21,135 nucleotides of DNA from Pseudomonadota bacterium (lineage in GTDB: Bacteria > Pseudomonadota > Alphaproteobacteria > Caulobacterales > Caulobacteraceae): the NCBI GenBank assembly GCA_023428785.1, contig JAEYWU010000034.1, forward strand, positions 1-21,135. The letters run 5' to 3'. Each line of letters starts with the position of its first letter. The stretch's first letter is position 1. The position numbers and the translations under genes were made by a program. Positions 1-7,654 of this stretch are shown piece after piece. The notes below the pieces were generated by a model. That model did not search any database. It saw only the letters and a program-made list of their open reading frames with translations, and had not been told where the DNA came from.

Positions 1-106
1 CTTCATCCCTTGGGTCGTCCCTGAACTAAGACTGTTTCGTTGGCTTCACCGTGGCGCATGGCTGCGGCGGCCGCAAGGCGGGTTCACGCCGCAGGCGAGG
101 CGCGCG

Positions 107-478
107 TCAGCCCGTCGCGGCGTCGACGTCGTCGCCCGCACCCCGCTTGCCCTCGGCCGGGTCCCCTCCAGGGCCGGTCAGATCCTCGCCGGTGTTGTTG
201 ATCGACTGGTCGGGATCGGACCCTTCGGAGGATCGCGAGGCCGCGGACTCCATGCCCTCGCTGGCCAGGCTTTCATTGATCCGGTCCTGGTCGGGGTCGA
301 TTTCCGATCCGGTGGCAGCGCCGCCCTGCAGCGACCCGGCGCGGGTGTCGGATCCCATGCCGCTGCCGGACACGGCTTCGCTCAGGGCGTCGGGCGTGCG
401 GCCCAGATCGGGCTTCTCGCCCATGTCGTCCGCCTCGCGGGCGTCCTCGGTTTGCTGGGGCTGTTGCTGCTGCGTCAT
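107..478 (-). CDS. small acidic, disordered hypothetical protein
   Basis: I do not recognise a family. The 123-residue product starts with a Gln-rich stretch (MTQQQQPQQ) and is rich in Asp, Glu, Gly and Ser. It has almost no hydrophobic residues, no signal peptide and no membrane segment, so it is predicted to be a disordered cytosolic protein. Two related segments carry the core DPDQ followed by IN (about residues 61-67 and 88-94), a short internal repeat. I chose the ATG at 478 and not an upstream start at 541 because AAGGAG lies 7 nt before it (485-490). The composition resembles small stress-associated proteins of alphaproteobacteria, and a GGAACC element sits about 45 nt upstream, but a stress role is inference. 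It is transcribed in the same direction as the DHS-like gene and lies beyond that gene's terminator, so it is probably a separate unit. Confidence 0.65.
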   Translation of the reverse strand: MTQQQQPQQTEDAREADDMGEKPDLGRTPDALSEAVSGSGMGSDTRAGSLQGGAATGSEIDPDQDRINESLASEGMESAASRSSEGSDPDQSINNTGEDLTGPGGDPAEGKRGAGDDVDAATG

Positions 479-499
479 GGCGAACTCCTTCGCCGGAAC

Positions 500-525
500 A
501 AGCGGACAGGACAGGAGCGGGTTCC
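500..525 (-). promoter_or_regulatory. candidate EcfG-type (general stress) promoter of the small acidic protein
   Basis: On the minus strand GGAAC (525-521) is followed after 16 nt by CGCTT (504-500). The alphaproteobacterial general-stress sigma factor EcfG recognises GGAAC-N16/17-CGTT, so the -35 fits well and the -10 has one mismatch. The predicted leader would be only about 15 nt, just enough for the AAGGAG ribosome site. This is a motif match by eye. Confidence 0.3.
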
Positions 526-602
526 AGAGCCGTCCGGGCATTGCGCGGCGGCGCGTCGGCGCAGGCGCCGGGACGAGGCCCTGGCCCGGGTCGCGCGCAA
601 TG

Positions 603-632
603 AAAAAAGGGGCCGGATCGCTCCGGCCCCTT
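603..632 (-). terminator. intrinsic terminator of the DHS-like gene
   Basis: On the minus strand a perfect 11-bp stem (AAGGGGCCGGA pairing with its complement) closes a GCGA tetraloop. It runs straight into a T tract (the A run 603-608 on the plus strand). It begins 5 nt after the TGA of the DHS-like gene. The GGA-GCGA-TCC apex is the same as in the terminator at 11490-11522. Confidence 0.9.
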
Positions 633-637
633 CAGGA

Positions 638-1684
638 TCACTTCTCGAACAGCTTCTGCCAGCGCCGCGGCTCGCGGGTCTTCCAGGCCCCGCGGTGGTA
701 GGCGTCCGAACCGATCAGCGGCACCACCGTGGTGGCTTCGGCGAAGACCATCTGTTCGTGGGTGGTCTGCACCTTGCCCCACGAGGCGGCCTCCTTGAGC
801 GTCGAGGACGAGCAGGCCCCGTCGCGCACGTCGGCGACCGTGATCTGGACCGCATAGCGGTGCATCTCGGCCTCGACGCCGAGGATCTCGGCGCAGACGA
901 CGGTGTCCTGGGCGAAGTTCTTGGGAACGCCGCCGCCGACCATGAACAGGCCGGTGGTGCCCGCCGCGATCTTGATGTCGGTCAGTTCGCGGAAGTCGGC
1001 GATGGCGTCGAGCATCATGTAGGGCTGGCCGGCGGCGGCTCGCTCCTTCTGGTGCTTGACGAGGCCGAAGCCGGCCGAGGAGTCGACGAAGGCCGGGCAG
1101 AAGATCGGCACGCCCTCTTCATAGGCCGTCTGGATCAGCGAGCCTTCCTTCTTGGCGTTCCCTTCGGACAGCCACTTGCCCATCTCCCAGATGAACTCAC
1201 GGCTGGAGTAGCCGCGCGGCTCCAGCCGGTTGGCGATCTCGAGGATCGTGTGGTCACACGCCTGGAGCTCTTCTTCGTCGATGTAGGTGTCGTAGATGCG
1301 GTCGATGTAGTTGTCGCGCAGGACGTTGTCGTCGACCGGGCCGGCGGCCTGATAGTGCTTGAAGCCCAGGGCCTCGAAGAAATCCATGTCGACGATCGAG
1401 GCGCCGGTGGCGACCACGGCGTCGATCATGCCGAGCTTCACCATGTCCCGGTAGACGTGCATGCAGCCGCCCGCCGAGGTCGAGCCGGCCAGGATCAGCC
1501 ACGGCGAGCAGTCCTTGTCTTCCAGCGCCATGTTGAAGATGTCGGCCGCGCGGGCGGTGTCGCGCGACGAGAACGACATCTTGCGCATCGAATCGATGAT
1601 CGGACGCGCGTCGAAGGAGGTGATGTCGACGTGCTCGACGGTGTTCTGAAGCAGTTCGGCCTTTTGATTGGACGGTGCGTTCAT
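638..1684 (-). CDS. deoxyhypusine synthase-like protein (probable polyamine aminobutyltransferase)
   Basis: The 348-residue protein belongs to the deoxyhypusine synthase fold family, NAD-dependent enzymes that move an aminobutyl group from a polyamine through an enzyme-lysine imine. The catalytic motif SWGK is present (K304, equivalent to human DHS K329), with E298 and W302 matching E323 and W327. Also visible are AGSTSAGG (67-74), PAFVDSSAG (197-205) and GGGVPKN (250-256). Compared from memory with human DHS, the active-site His of GGGVVKH is Asn (N256) and about seven extra residues lie between that motif and the catalytic Lys. Bacteria lack eIF5A, so a small amine acceptor, as in homospermidine synthesis, is likely but not proven. 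I chose the ATG at 1684 because AAGGGAAA precedes it by about 9 nt; a start at 1726 is also open. The nearby ornithine decarboxylase would supply putrescine. Confidence 0.85.
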   Translation of the reverse strand: MNAPSNQKAELLQNTVEHVDITSFDARPIIDSMRKMSFSSRDTARAADIFNMALEDKDCSPWLILAGSTSAGGCMHVYRDMVKLGMIDAVVATGASIVDMDFFEALGFKHYQAAGPVDDNVLRDNYIDRIYDTYIDEEELQACDHTILEIANRLEPRGYSSREFIWEMGKWLSEGNAKKEGSLIQTAYEEGVPIFCPAFVDSSAGFGLVKHQKERAAAGQPYMMLDAIADFRELTDIKIAAGTTGLFMVGGGVPKNFAQDTVVCAEILGVEAEMHRYAVQITVADVRDGACSSSTLKEAASWGKVQTTHEQMVFAEATTVVPLIGSDAYHRGAWKTREPRRWQKLFEK

Positions 1685-1869
1685 CGGTCTGGTTTCCCTT
1701 ACTGGTGAGCGCCCGTCGATCCTCAATGGCCCGGTCGGGACGGAGCGACCGCCGGGAGGCGCCCTTTAGGGGCTAAAAGCGGCAGGATTCAAGCCTTGCG
1801 GCCAAGGTTATTCGCCGCGTTCTGGAACACCAACGCGAGCCACGGCTTTCAGTTCGGAAGAGGGGCCGG

Positions 1870-3090
1870 ATGAAACGTTGGCAGTACTACTGGCGCAAGC
1901 TCAGGAGCCGGATCTGGTTTCGGGCCAGCCTCTATGCAGGATTTGGGGTCGCGGCCGCCCTTCTGGCCGTCATCGCCTCGCCTCTGGTGCCCGAGGCTGT
2001 CGCGGACCGGCTCGGCGGAGAGTCCGTCGAGGCGATCTTGACGATCCTGGCCTCCAGCCTTCTGGCCGTGGCGACCTTCTCACTCGGAGCCTGGGTGAGC
2101 GCCTATACTGCGGTGTCGCAGGCCGCGTCTCCACGCGTGGCCGCGCTCGTCACCTCCGACGAGGCGACACAGAAGTCCCTCTCCACCTTCGTGGGCGCCT
2201 TTCTCTATGCGGTGGTGGCCGTCACGGCGGTCAACGCGCGCTACTACGGTCCGGAAGGTCGTGCGGTCCTGTATCTGACCAGCCTGGCGGTCGTGGGGCT
2301 GGTGGCTTTCCGCCTATTGGCCTGGATCAACAGGCTGGCCAGCCTGGCCCGGTTGAGCCACATGATCGAACTGGTCGAGGAGCGGACGGCCGAAGGCCTG
2401 GCTCAGCAGCCGCCGACGCACCCGGGACCGCCGGCGTCCGGGGCCGACATCCGCGCCACGCGGACCGGATATGTGCAGAACATCGACCTGAGCCGCCTGC
2501 AGGAAATCGCCGAAGCCGAGGAGTTTCGCGTGGAAATTCTGGCCCCGGTCGGCGCGTTCCGACGGCGGGGCGAGACGCTGGGCCGGGTGTCCATTCCGAT
2601 GTTGACCGATGAGGTCGAGGCGGAGCTGCAGGCGTCGTTCAGCGTCGCCCGGTCACGCACATTCGAGCAGGATCCGCGCTACGGGCTCATTGTGCTGGGC
2701 GAGATCGGCGAGCGCGCCCTGTCGCCGGCAGTCAACGACCCCGGAACCGCCATCCAGATCACAGGCGTCGCCTTGCGCCTGCTGGACGACTGGGGCCGCT
2801 CTCAGATCCAGGACAACGACATCAATCTGGATAACAGCCGCGTCACCCGGCCAGTGCTGGAACCGGGCGTGCTGGTTCACGACGTCTTCGGACCGCTGAT
2901 CCGCTATGGCAGCAGCGATGTCGCCGTCGCCATCCGGGTCCAGAAAGCCCTGCGGTCGCTGGCGGACGCCGGCTCAGCCGTCTCGCTGGGCGCGGCGCGA
3001 CTGGCTATCGAGGCTCGCGACCGGGCGCGCACGGAACTGGTCAAGGCTGACCGCGCCCGCTTCGACGCCGAGTTCAGGAAGGGCCGCTAG
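1870..3090 (+). CDS. DUF2254 family inner-membrane protein
   Basis: The 406-residue protein matches the DUF2254 'predicted membrane protein' pattern: a basic N-terminus (MKRWQYYWRKLRSRIWFR), then about four membrane helices (roughly 20-42, 54-82, 105-124 and 130-152). The helix-2 region reads ATFSLGAWVSAYTAVSQAASPR. A long soluble domain follows from about residue 155, with YVQNIDLSRLQEIAEAEEFR and, later, GEIGERALSPAVNDPGTA, a segment typical of the family. Function is unknown. AGAGGGG about 7 nt before the ATG supports the start. The gene lies on the opposite strand between the DHS-like and decarboxylase genes and converges on the decarboxylase with only 3 bp between stops. A link to polyamines is only positional. 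Confidence 0.85.
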   Translation: MKRWQYYWRKLRSRIWFRASLYAGFGVAAALLAVIASPLVPEAVADRLGGESVEAILTILASSLLAVATFSLGAWVSAYTAVSQAASPRVAALVTSDEATQKSLSTFVGAFLYAVVAVTAVNARYYGPEGRAVLYLTSLAVVGLVAFRLLAWINRLASLARLSHMIELVEERTAEGLAQQPPTHPGPPASGADIRATRTGYVQNIDLSRLQEIAEAEEFRVEILAPVGAFRRRGETLGRVSIPMLTDEVEAELQASFSVARSRTFEQDPRYGLIVLGEIGERALSPAVNDPGTAIQITGVALRLLDDWGRSQIQDNDINLDNSRVTRPVLEPGVLVHDVFGPLIRYGSSDVAVAIRVQKALRSLADAGSAVSLGAARLAIEARDRARTELVKADRARFDAEFRKGR

Positions 3091-3101
3091 GCTCTAGCGG
3101 C
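3083..3101. terminator. palindrome spanning both convergent stop codons
   Basis: GCCGCTAG (3083-3090) and CTAGCGGC (3094-3101) are perfect inverted repeats around a 3-nt loop (GCT). Each arm holds the TAG stop of one of the two convergent genes. It could fold in both transcripts and act as a shared bidirectional 3' end. Neither side has a T tract, so it is not a standard intrinsic terminator. Confidence 0.4.
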
Positions 3102-4359
3102 GCTTCTTGGTGCGAACGCCAGCCTTGCCCTTGGGACGCGACAGGCGGACGACCTTGCGGGCCTGCTCTTCGGCCGTGGTGCGCACAGTCGGGATCGAGC
3201 GGGGCGCCAGGCCATAGAGCGAGGCCATCGGGGCGTCCTCGACGAAGGCGATGTCGTGCTCGCCATAGCCGTTGAAGCCGGTCGACATGGCCACGCCGTA
3301 GGCGCCGAGCATACCGATCTCGATGAAGTCGCCTTCCCTCACATCCGCCGGCAGCCAGAACGGGCCGGGCATGTGGTCGATGCTGTCGCAGGTCGGACCG
3401 TAGAAGCGGAAGGCCTTCAGATCAGACGCCGCCTCACGGTCGGAGACCAGCTTGGTCGGGAAGGGCCAGCGCGAGTGGGTCGCGTCGAACAGCGAGCCGT
3501 AGGACCCGTCGTTCAGATACAGGGCGTCGCCCTTGCGCAGCTCGACCCGGGCCAGGACCGACGACGATTCAGCCACCAGCGCGCGGCCGGGCTCGCACCA
3601 CAGCTCGGTCGTTTCCGACACCGGCATCTCGTTGAAGCCGCGATGGATGGCGTCGGCGTATTCCTGCATGTCCGGCGGGACCATGCCCGGATAGACCGAG
3701 GGGAAGCCGCCGCCGACATCGACGATGTCGACGATCACGCCGGCGCGAGAGATCGCGCGGCCGACCTGGGCCATCGCCGCCTGATAGGCGGTCGGGCGCA
3801 TGCACTGCGAGCCGACGTGGAAGCTGACGCCCATCAGGCCGTCCTTGACCGCCTGGCGCACCGCCATCAGCAGGGTCGGGGCCTGATCGACCGAGACGCC
3901 GAACTTGCCCGACAGCGTATAGGCCGCGCCGTCGGCCGAGACGGCCATGCGCACCACCAGGTTCAGGTCAGAGGCCTGCCCCGTCGCGTCGAGAATCTTG
4001 TCCAGCTCGTCTTGGCAGTCGAGCGAGAAGGTGCGCACACCGTGCTCGAAATAGGCCTTGGAGATGGCCGAGCGGCTCTTGACCGGATGCATGAAGGCCA
4101 GGCGCGCCGTTGGCAGCACCGACCGCGCCAGCTCGATCTCGGCCAGGGACGCGACGTCGAACGAGGTGACGCCCGCCTCAACAAGGGTCTCGATGACCCA
4201 ACGCGAAGGGTTCGCCTTCACCGCATAGAAGACGTCAGCTTTCAAATTATCCTGGAACCAGCGCGCCGCTACGGAAACGGAACGACGTCGCACAAGGGCG
4301 ACGGGTCGCTCCGGAGACCGCTCACGGACCAGGTCCAGGGGAGTTTGGTACGTGCGCAA
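3094..4359 (-). CDS. PLP-dependent ornithine decarboxylase (alanine racemase fold)
   Basis: This enzyme should convert ornithine to putrescine in the cytosol. It shows the eukaryotic-type (fold III) ornithine decarboxylase motifs in order: YAVKAN with the PLP lysine K48, FHVGSQ (H181), VGGGFP (215-220), CEPGR (E256), YLNDG (D284), GPTCDSID with catalytic C324 and D325, and Y354 in GMLGAYG. Its 421 residues include an Arg/Lys-rich tail of about 45 residues (RLSRPKGKAGVRTKKRR at the end), longer than the catalytic fold needs. The start is a TTG, supported by AGGGGG 9 nt upstream and by the typical N-terminus RTYQTPLDLVRE; no ATG is available nearby. Lysine or dual specificity cannot be excluded. 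It probably works with the DHS-like enzyme encoded about 1.4 kb further on. Confidence 0.9.
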   Translation of the reverse strand: MRTYQTPLDLVRERSPERPVALVRRRSVSVAARWFQDNLKADVFYAVKANPSRWVIETLVEAGVTSFDVASLAEIELARSVLPTARLAFMHPVKSRSAISKAYFEHGVRTFSLDCQDELDKILDATGQASDLNLVVRMAVSADGAAYTLSGKFGVSVDQAPTLLMAVRQAVKDGLMGVSFHVGSQCMRPTAYQAAMAQVGRAISRAGVIVDIVDVGGGFPSVYPGMVPPDMQEYADAIHRGFNEMPVSETTELWCEPGRALVAESSSVLARVELRKGDALYLNDGSYGSLFDATHSRWPFPTKLVSDREAASDLKAFRFYGPTCDSIDHMPGPFWLPADVREGDFIEIGMLGAYGVAMSTGFNGYGEHDIAFVEDAPMASLYGLAPRSIPTVRTTAEEQARKVVRLSRPKGKAGVRTKKRR

Positions 4360-4442
4360 TTCACGTAACCCCCTGCTAGTTGTTGAACCCAGACCGGCGT
4401 TAGCGGCGCAGACACAGACCTACGGGGTCCGCCGGAAGGCGC

Positions 4443-4471
4443 GATATGGGGAAATGCGACCGTCATGTAAA
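4443..4471 (-). promoter_or_regulatory. candidate sigma70-type promoter of the ornithine decarboxylase gene
   Basis: On the minus strand TTTACA (4471-4466) is followed by a 17-nt spacer and CATATC (4448-4443). It would give a leader of roughly 75 nt before the TTG start at 4359. The -35 and spacing are good and the -10 is moderate. Alphaproteobacterial decarboxylase genes of this class can carry a structured leader (the speF element), but I could not recognise one here. Confidence 0.4.
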
Positions 4472-4518
4472 GTGGTAATTTCGTGGCGGGACGCGGCGTT
4501 GGGCCGGATCGGCCAAAG

Positions 4519-4534
4519 GTTACCGACCCGTAAC
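4519..4534. promoter_or_regulatory. palindromic candidate operator upstream of the M16 peptidase
   Basis: GTTAC and GTAAC form a perfect inverted repeat with a 6-nt spacer (CGACCC), 117 nt upstream of the M16 peptidase start. The inner 14 bp, TTACCGACCCGTAA, differ at only two positions from TTACAGACTCGTAA at 16092-16105. The regulator is unknown. Confidence 0.35.
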
Positions 4535-4650
4535 TTGCCGCATGCCGTCGCCTCTGTAGCTTGCGCCCGCGCGCGGGGTGGGCGCTTGCCTCGCCCCCAT
4601 ACGGCCCATAGGTTGCCGCCGCCCAGGGGCGGTTCAAAGGATCACAAAGC

Positions 4651-7467
4651 ATGCGTCTGTTTACCGGTATCGTAGCGGGGGCGGCCGCCGCCCTCATCGT
4701 GGCGTCCAGCCCCACCCTGGTGTGGGCCCAGACGGCGGACCCCGTGGCCCAGGCCGCGCCCGTCTCGGAACTGCTGCAGGGCGTCCAGATCCCCTATGAG
4801 ACCTTCACCCTGGACAACGGCCTGACGGTCATCGTCCACGAGGACCGCGCCAATCCGATCGTCACCGTGTCGGTCTGGTACAATGTCGGCTCCAAGGACG
4901 AGCCGACCGGACGCACCGGCTTCGCCCACCTGTTCGAACACCTGATGTTCGGCGGCTCGGAGAACGCGCCGGGCAGCTACATCACCCGCCTGACCGGCAT
5001 CGGCGCCACCGCCCTGAACGGCACCACCTGGTTCGACCGCACCAACTACTTCCAGACGGTCTCGACCCCGGCCCTGGAACAGGCGCTGTACCTGGAAAGC
5101 GACCGCATGGGCCACATGCTGGGCGCCATCACCCAGGAGACGCTCGATCTGCAGCGCGGCGTCGTCCAGAACGAGAAGCGCCAAGGCGACAACCAGCCCT
5201 TCGGCCTGACCGAATACGCCATCCTGGAGGCCCTGTTCCCGGAGGGTCACCCTTACCGCCACTCGACCATCGGCTCGATGGCCGACCTGGACGCGGCGTC
5301 GATGGATGACGTGCGCCAGTGGTTCACCGAGAACTACGGCCCCAACAACGCCATCGTGGTCCTGGCCGGCGACATCGACACCGCCACCGCCCGCACCCTG
5401 ATGAACCACTACTTCGGCCCGATCCCGGCCGGCCCGGTCAATGAGCCGGCCCAGGCCCCGATCCCGGCGCTGGACGCCCCGATCGAGCGGACCATGCACG
5501 ACCGCGTTCCCTATGTTTCGATCCAGCGCTACTGGCCGACCCCGGGCATGCTGGACGGCGACGCCGCCGAGCTGGAAGTGGCCGCGCGCGTCCTGGGCGG
5601 CCTGGCCTCCTCGCGCCTGGACAATGAGCTGGTGCGAGGCGACGAGACGGCGGTCTCGGTTTCGGCGACCTACATGGCCTTCCACCGCGTGGGCTGGTTC
5701 GACGTGACCGTGAACGTCAAGCCAGGCGAGGACGCGGACGCCGTGCGCGCCCGCATGGACCAGATCATCGCCGACTTCATCCAGAACGGCCCGACCGACG
5801 AGGAAGTCCAGCGCGTCATCACCCAGACCTTGGCCCAGCGGATCGGCGGCCTGGAGCAGCTGAACGGCCGCGCCAACACCCTGGCCGAAGGCGCCCTGTA
5901 CGCCGGCGACCCGAACTTCTACCGCACCGAGCTGGAAGACCTGGCCTCGGTGACGCCTGAAGCCGTGCGCAGCGTGATGCAGAACTGGCTGGCTCGTCCC
6001 GCCTTCACCCTGACCGTCGAGCCGGGTGAGCGCGAAGCCTATGAGGACGCCGCGGCCGCTCCGTCGGGCGCCCGTCCGTCGGCCCCGGCCAGCGAATATC
6101 AGCCGACCGCCCGTCCGCCGATGCCGGAAATCGGCGAGGTCCCCTCGCTGGACTTCCCGGACGTCAGCCGCGCGACCCTGTCGAACGGCGTGCAGGTGAT
6201 CGCCACCCAGTCAGCCCGCGTGCCGGTGACTCGCGTCGCCGTCGAATTCGACGCCGGCTGGTCGGCCGACGCCGCGGACGGCCTGGGCGTCCAGTCCCTG
6301 ATGCTGCGGGCCCTGACCGAAGGCGCCGGCGGCATGGACGCGAACGAACTGGCCGTGGCCCGCGAAAGCCTCGGCGCCTCGATCAGCGCCAACGCCTCGA
6401 TGGACCGCACGACCGTGACGCTGAGCACCGTCACGGCCAACCTCGGCCCGTCGCTGGACCTGTTGTCGACGGTGGTGCGCAATCCCGACTTCGAGCCGGC
6501 TGTCGTCGAGCGCCTGCGCGAGCAGCAGCTGTCGGCCATCGCCGCCGAGCGCGCCTCGCCGGGCGGACTGGGCAATGCGGCCCTGTATGAGACCCTGTAC
6601 GGGGGCGCCTACGGCCGCGGCCCGTCGGGCCTGGGTGATCCCGAGGTGGTTTCGGCCGCCGGCCCCGCGGAACTCGACGCCTTCCACGACGCCTGGATCC
6701 GTCCGGACAACGCCCGCATCTATGTGGTGTCGGATCGTCCGCTGGCCGAGATCATGCCCGAGCTGGAAGCCCGCTTCGGTGACTGGGCGGCTCCGTCCAC
6801 GCCGCGCGGGACCAAGGCCGAGGTCACGGTCCAGCCGGTGCAGCCGCGCATCATCCTGATCAATCGGCCCCAGTCGCCCCAGTCGCTGATCCTCGGCGGC
6901 CAGGTGCTGGACATCGCCGGCGCCGACGACCGCCTGGTCATCGGGTCGGGCGTCGAAATCCTCGGCACCGCCTTCTGGTCGCGGATCAACTCGGACCTGC
7001 GCGAGACCCGCGGCTGGTCCTATGGCGCGCGCAGCTCGGTCTCCAGCCTGGAAGGCCGCTCGCCCTACGTCATCAATGCGCCGGTCCAGGCCGACCGCAC
7101 GGGTGAATCGATCGCCTCGCTGATCGCCCTGCACCAGGCCTTCCTGGGCGACAACGGCGTCTCGGCCGACGAAGCCGCCCGCGTCCGCGACAGCTCGACC
7201 CGCCGCCTCGCCGGTCAGTTCGAGGTCTCTGCGGCCGTGCTCGGCACCCTGCAGTCCAACGAACTGCTCGGCCGGTCGGACACCTACTGGGAAGAGGCGG
7301 GCGACCGCTATCGCGCCCTGACGGTCGATTCGCTGAACCAGGCCGTGCGCGAGGCTGTCGATCCTTCGCAGTTCGTCTGGATCGTCGTGGGCGACGCCTC
7401 GGTGGTCCAGCCGCAACTCGAAAGCCTGGGCCTGCCGGTCGAGGTCCGCGAGATGGACGCCGACTGA
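4651..7467 (+). CDS. secreted M16 family zinc metallopeptidase (two-domain, pitrilysin/processing-peptidase type)
   Basis: The 938-residue protein begins with a signal peptide (residues 1-26, cleavage after LVWA), so it acts in the periplasm or at the cell surface. The first M16 half has the inverted zinc motif HLFEH (H93, E96, H97) and a downstream glutamate ligand (E175 in QNEKRQGD). A second M16 half starts near residue 500 (ATLSNGVQV) and lacks HxxEH. It keeps a late RGWSYGARS segment (about 788-796) like the Arg/Tyr pair used for substrate binding. One active and one inactive half in a single chain is normal for the family. AAAGGA lies about 10 nt before the ATG. It diverges from the decarboxylase gene and is followed by a terminator, so it is probably monocistronic. 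The substrate is unknown. Confidence 0.93.
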   Translation: MRLFTGIVAGAAAALIVASSPTLVWAQTADPVAQAAPVSELLQGVQIPYETFTLDNGLTVIVHEDRANPIVTVSVWYNVGSKDEPTGRTGFAHLFEHLMFGGSENAPGSYITRLTGIGATALNGTTWFDRTNYFQTVSTPALEQALYLESDRMGHMLGAITQETLDLQRGVVQNEKRQGDNQPFGLTEYAILEALFPEGHPYRHSTIGSMADLDAASMDDVRQWFTENYGPNNAIVVLAGDIDTATARTLMNHYFGPIPAGPVNEPAQAPIPALDAPIERTMHDRVPYVSIQRYWPTPGMLDGDAAELEVAARVLGGLASSRLDNELVRGDETAVSVSATYMAFHRVGWFDVTVNVKPGEDADAVRARMDQIIADFIQNGPTDEEVQRVITQTLAQRIGGLEQLNGRANTLAEGALYAGDPNFYRTELEDLASVTPEAVRSVMQNWLARPAFTLTVEPGEREAYEDAAAAPSGARPSAPASEYQPTARPPMPEIGEVPSLDFPDVSRATLSNGVQVIATQSARVPVTRVAVEFDAGWSADAADGLGVQSLMLRALTEGAGGMDANELAVARESLGASISANASMDRTTVTLSTVTANLGPSLDLLSTVVRNPDFEPAVVERLREQQLSAIAAERASPGGLGNAALYETLYGGAYGRGPSGLGDPEVVSAAGPAELDAFHDAWIRPDNARIYVVSDRPLAEIMPELEARFGDWAAPSTPRGTKAEVTVQPVQPRIILINRPQSPQSLILGGQVLDIAGADDRLVIGSGVEILGTAFWSRINSDLRETRGWSYGARSSVSSLEGRSPYVINAPVQADRTGESIASLIALHQAFLGDNGVSADEAARVRDSSTRRLAGQFEVSAAVLGTLQSNELLGRSDTYWEEAGDRYRALTVDSLNQAVREAVDPSQFVWIVVGDASVVQPQLESLGLPVEVREMDAD

Positions 7468-7508
7468 TCCCTGCGGTCCCCACGGGGACCGGACCTGTCG
7501 ACTTCGAG

Positions 7509-7543
7509 CGCCGTCGCCCCACCGGGCGGCGGCGTTTCGTTTT
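7509..7543 (+). terminator. intrinsic terminator of the M16 peptidase gene
   Basis: An 11-bp stem (CGCCGTCGCCC with GGGCGGCGGCG, one G-T pair) closes a 4-nt loop and is followed by TTTCGTTTT. It starts 42 nt after the M16 stop codon and insulates the phn operon downstream. A smaller hairpin (GGTCCCC...GGGGACC, about 7475-7490) precedes it. Confidence 0.8.
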
Positions 7544-7574
7544 GCGCCCGCGCTTGCCCCGCAAGGGGGCGGCG

Positions 7575-7606
7575 TGTCATGAAACCGTCGCAGACGTTCC
7601 GCTAAG
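7575..7606 (+). promoter_or_regulatory. Pho box and -10 element of the phnCDE operon
   Basis: TGTCATGAAACCGTCGC (7575-7591) closely fits the PhoB box, two TGTCA-like half-sites 11 bp apart with an A-rich spacer. GCTAAG (7601-7606) follows about 9 nt later, where a -10 element of a PhoB-dependent promoter belongs. No recognisable -35 is present, as expected when PhoB replaces it. This predicts induction of phnCDE by phosphate starvation. Confidence 0.65.
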
Positions 7607-7654
7607 GAGCGCGTTCACACACGGCATTCAACTGAGGCGTCGGACAGCGACCGC

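Noticed and set aside
1..106. Search for an RNA gene or terminator in the left edge
   Set aside because: Several GC-rich short palindromes occur, but none has a loop and T tract or a tRNA-like fold that could be supported.
452..1708. Long plus-strand open frame opposite the DHS-like gene
   Set aside because: It is antisense to a gene with clear family motifs, and its Arg/Gly/Val-rich translation is typical of the shadow of GC-rich coding DNA.
1765..1784. CTTTAG/CTAAA inverted repeat between the DHS-like and DUF2254 genes
   Set aside because: The arms are short (5 bp perfect), and there is no matching promoter or second copy, so it is likely chance.
1824..1849. GGAAC element before the DUF2254 gene as a second EcfG promoter
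   Set aside because: The -35 matches and the distance to the start resembles the first case, but GCTT or CTTT at 16-17 nt spacing is too far from CGTT.
3256..4368. 370-residue open frame opposite the ornithine decarboxylase
   Set aside because: It is an antisense shadow with His/Arg/Asp-rich low-complexity translation and no recognisable domain.
6211..7416. 401-residue open frame opposite the M16 peptidase
   Set aside because: It is an antisense shadow of a well-supported gene. The same applies to the long frames at 4642-5685, 8407-9402, 10301-11491, 11565-12581, 14074-15105, 15124-16068 and 19409-20995.
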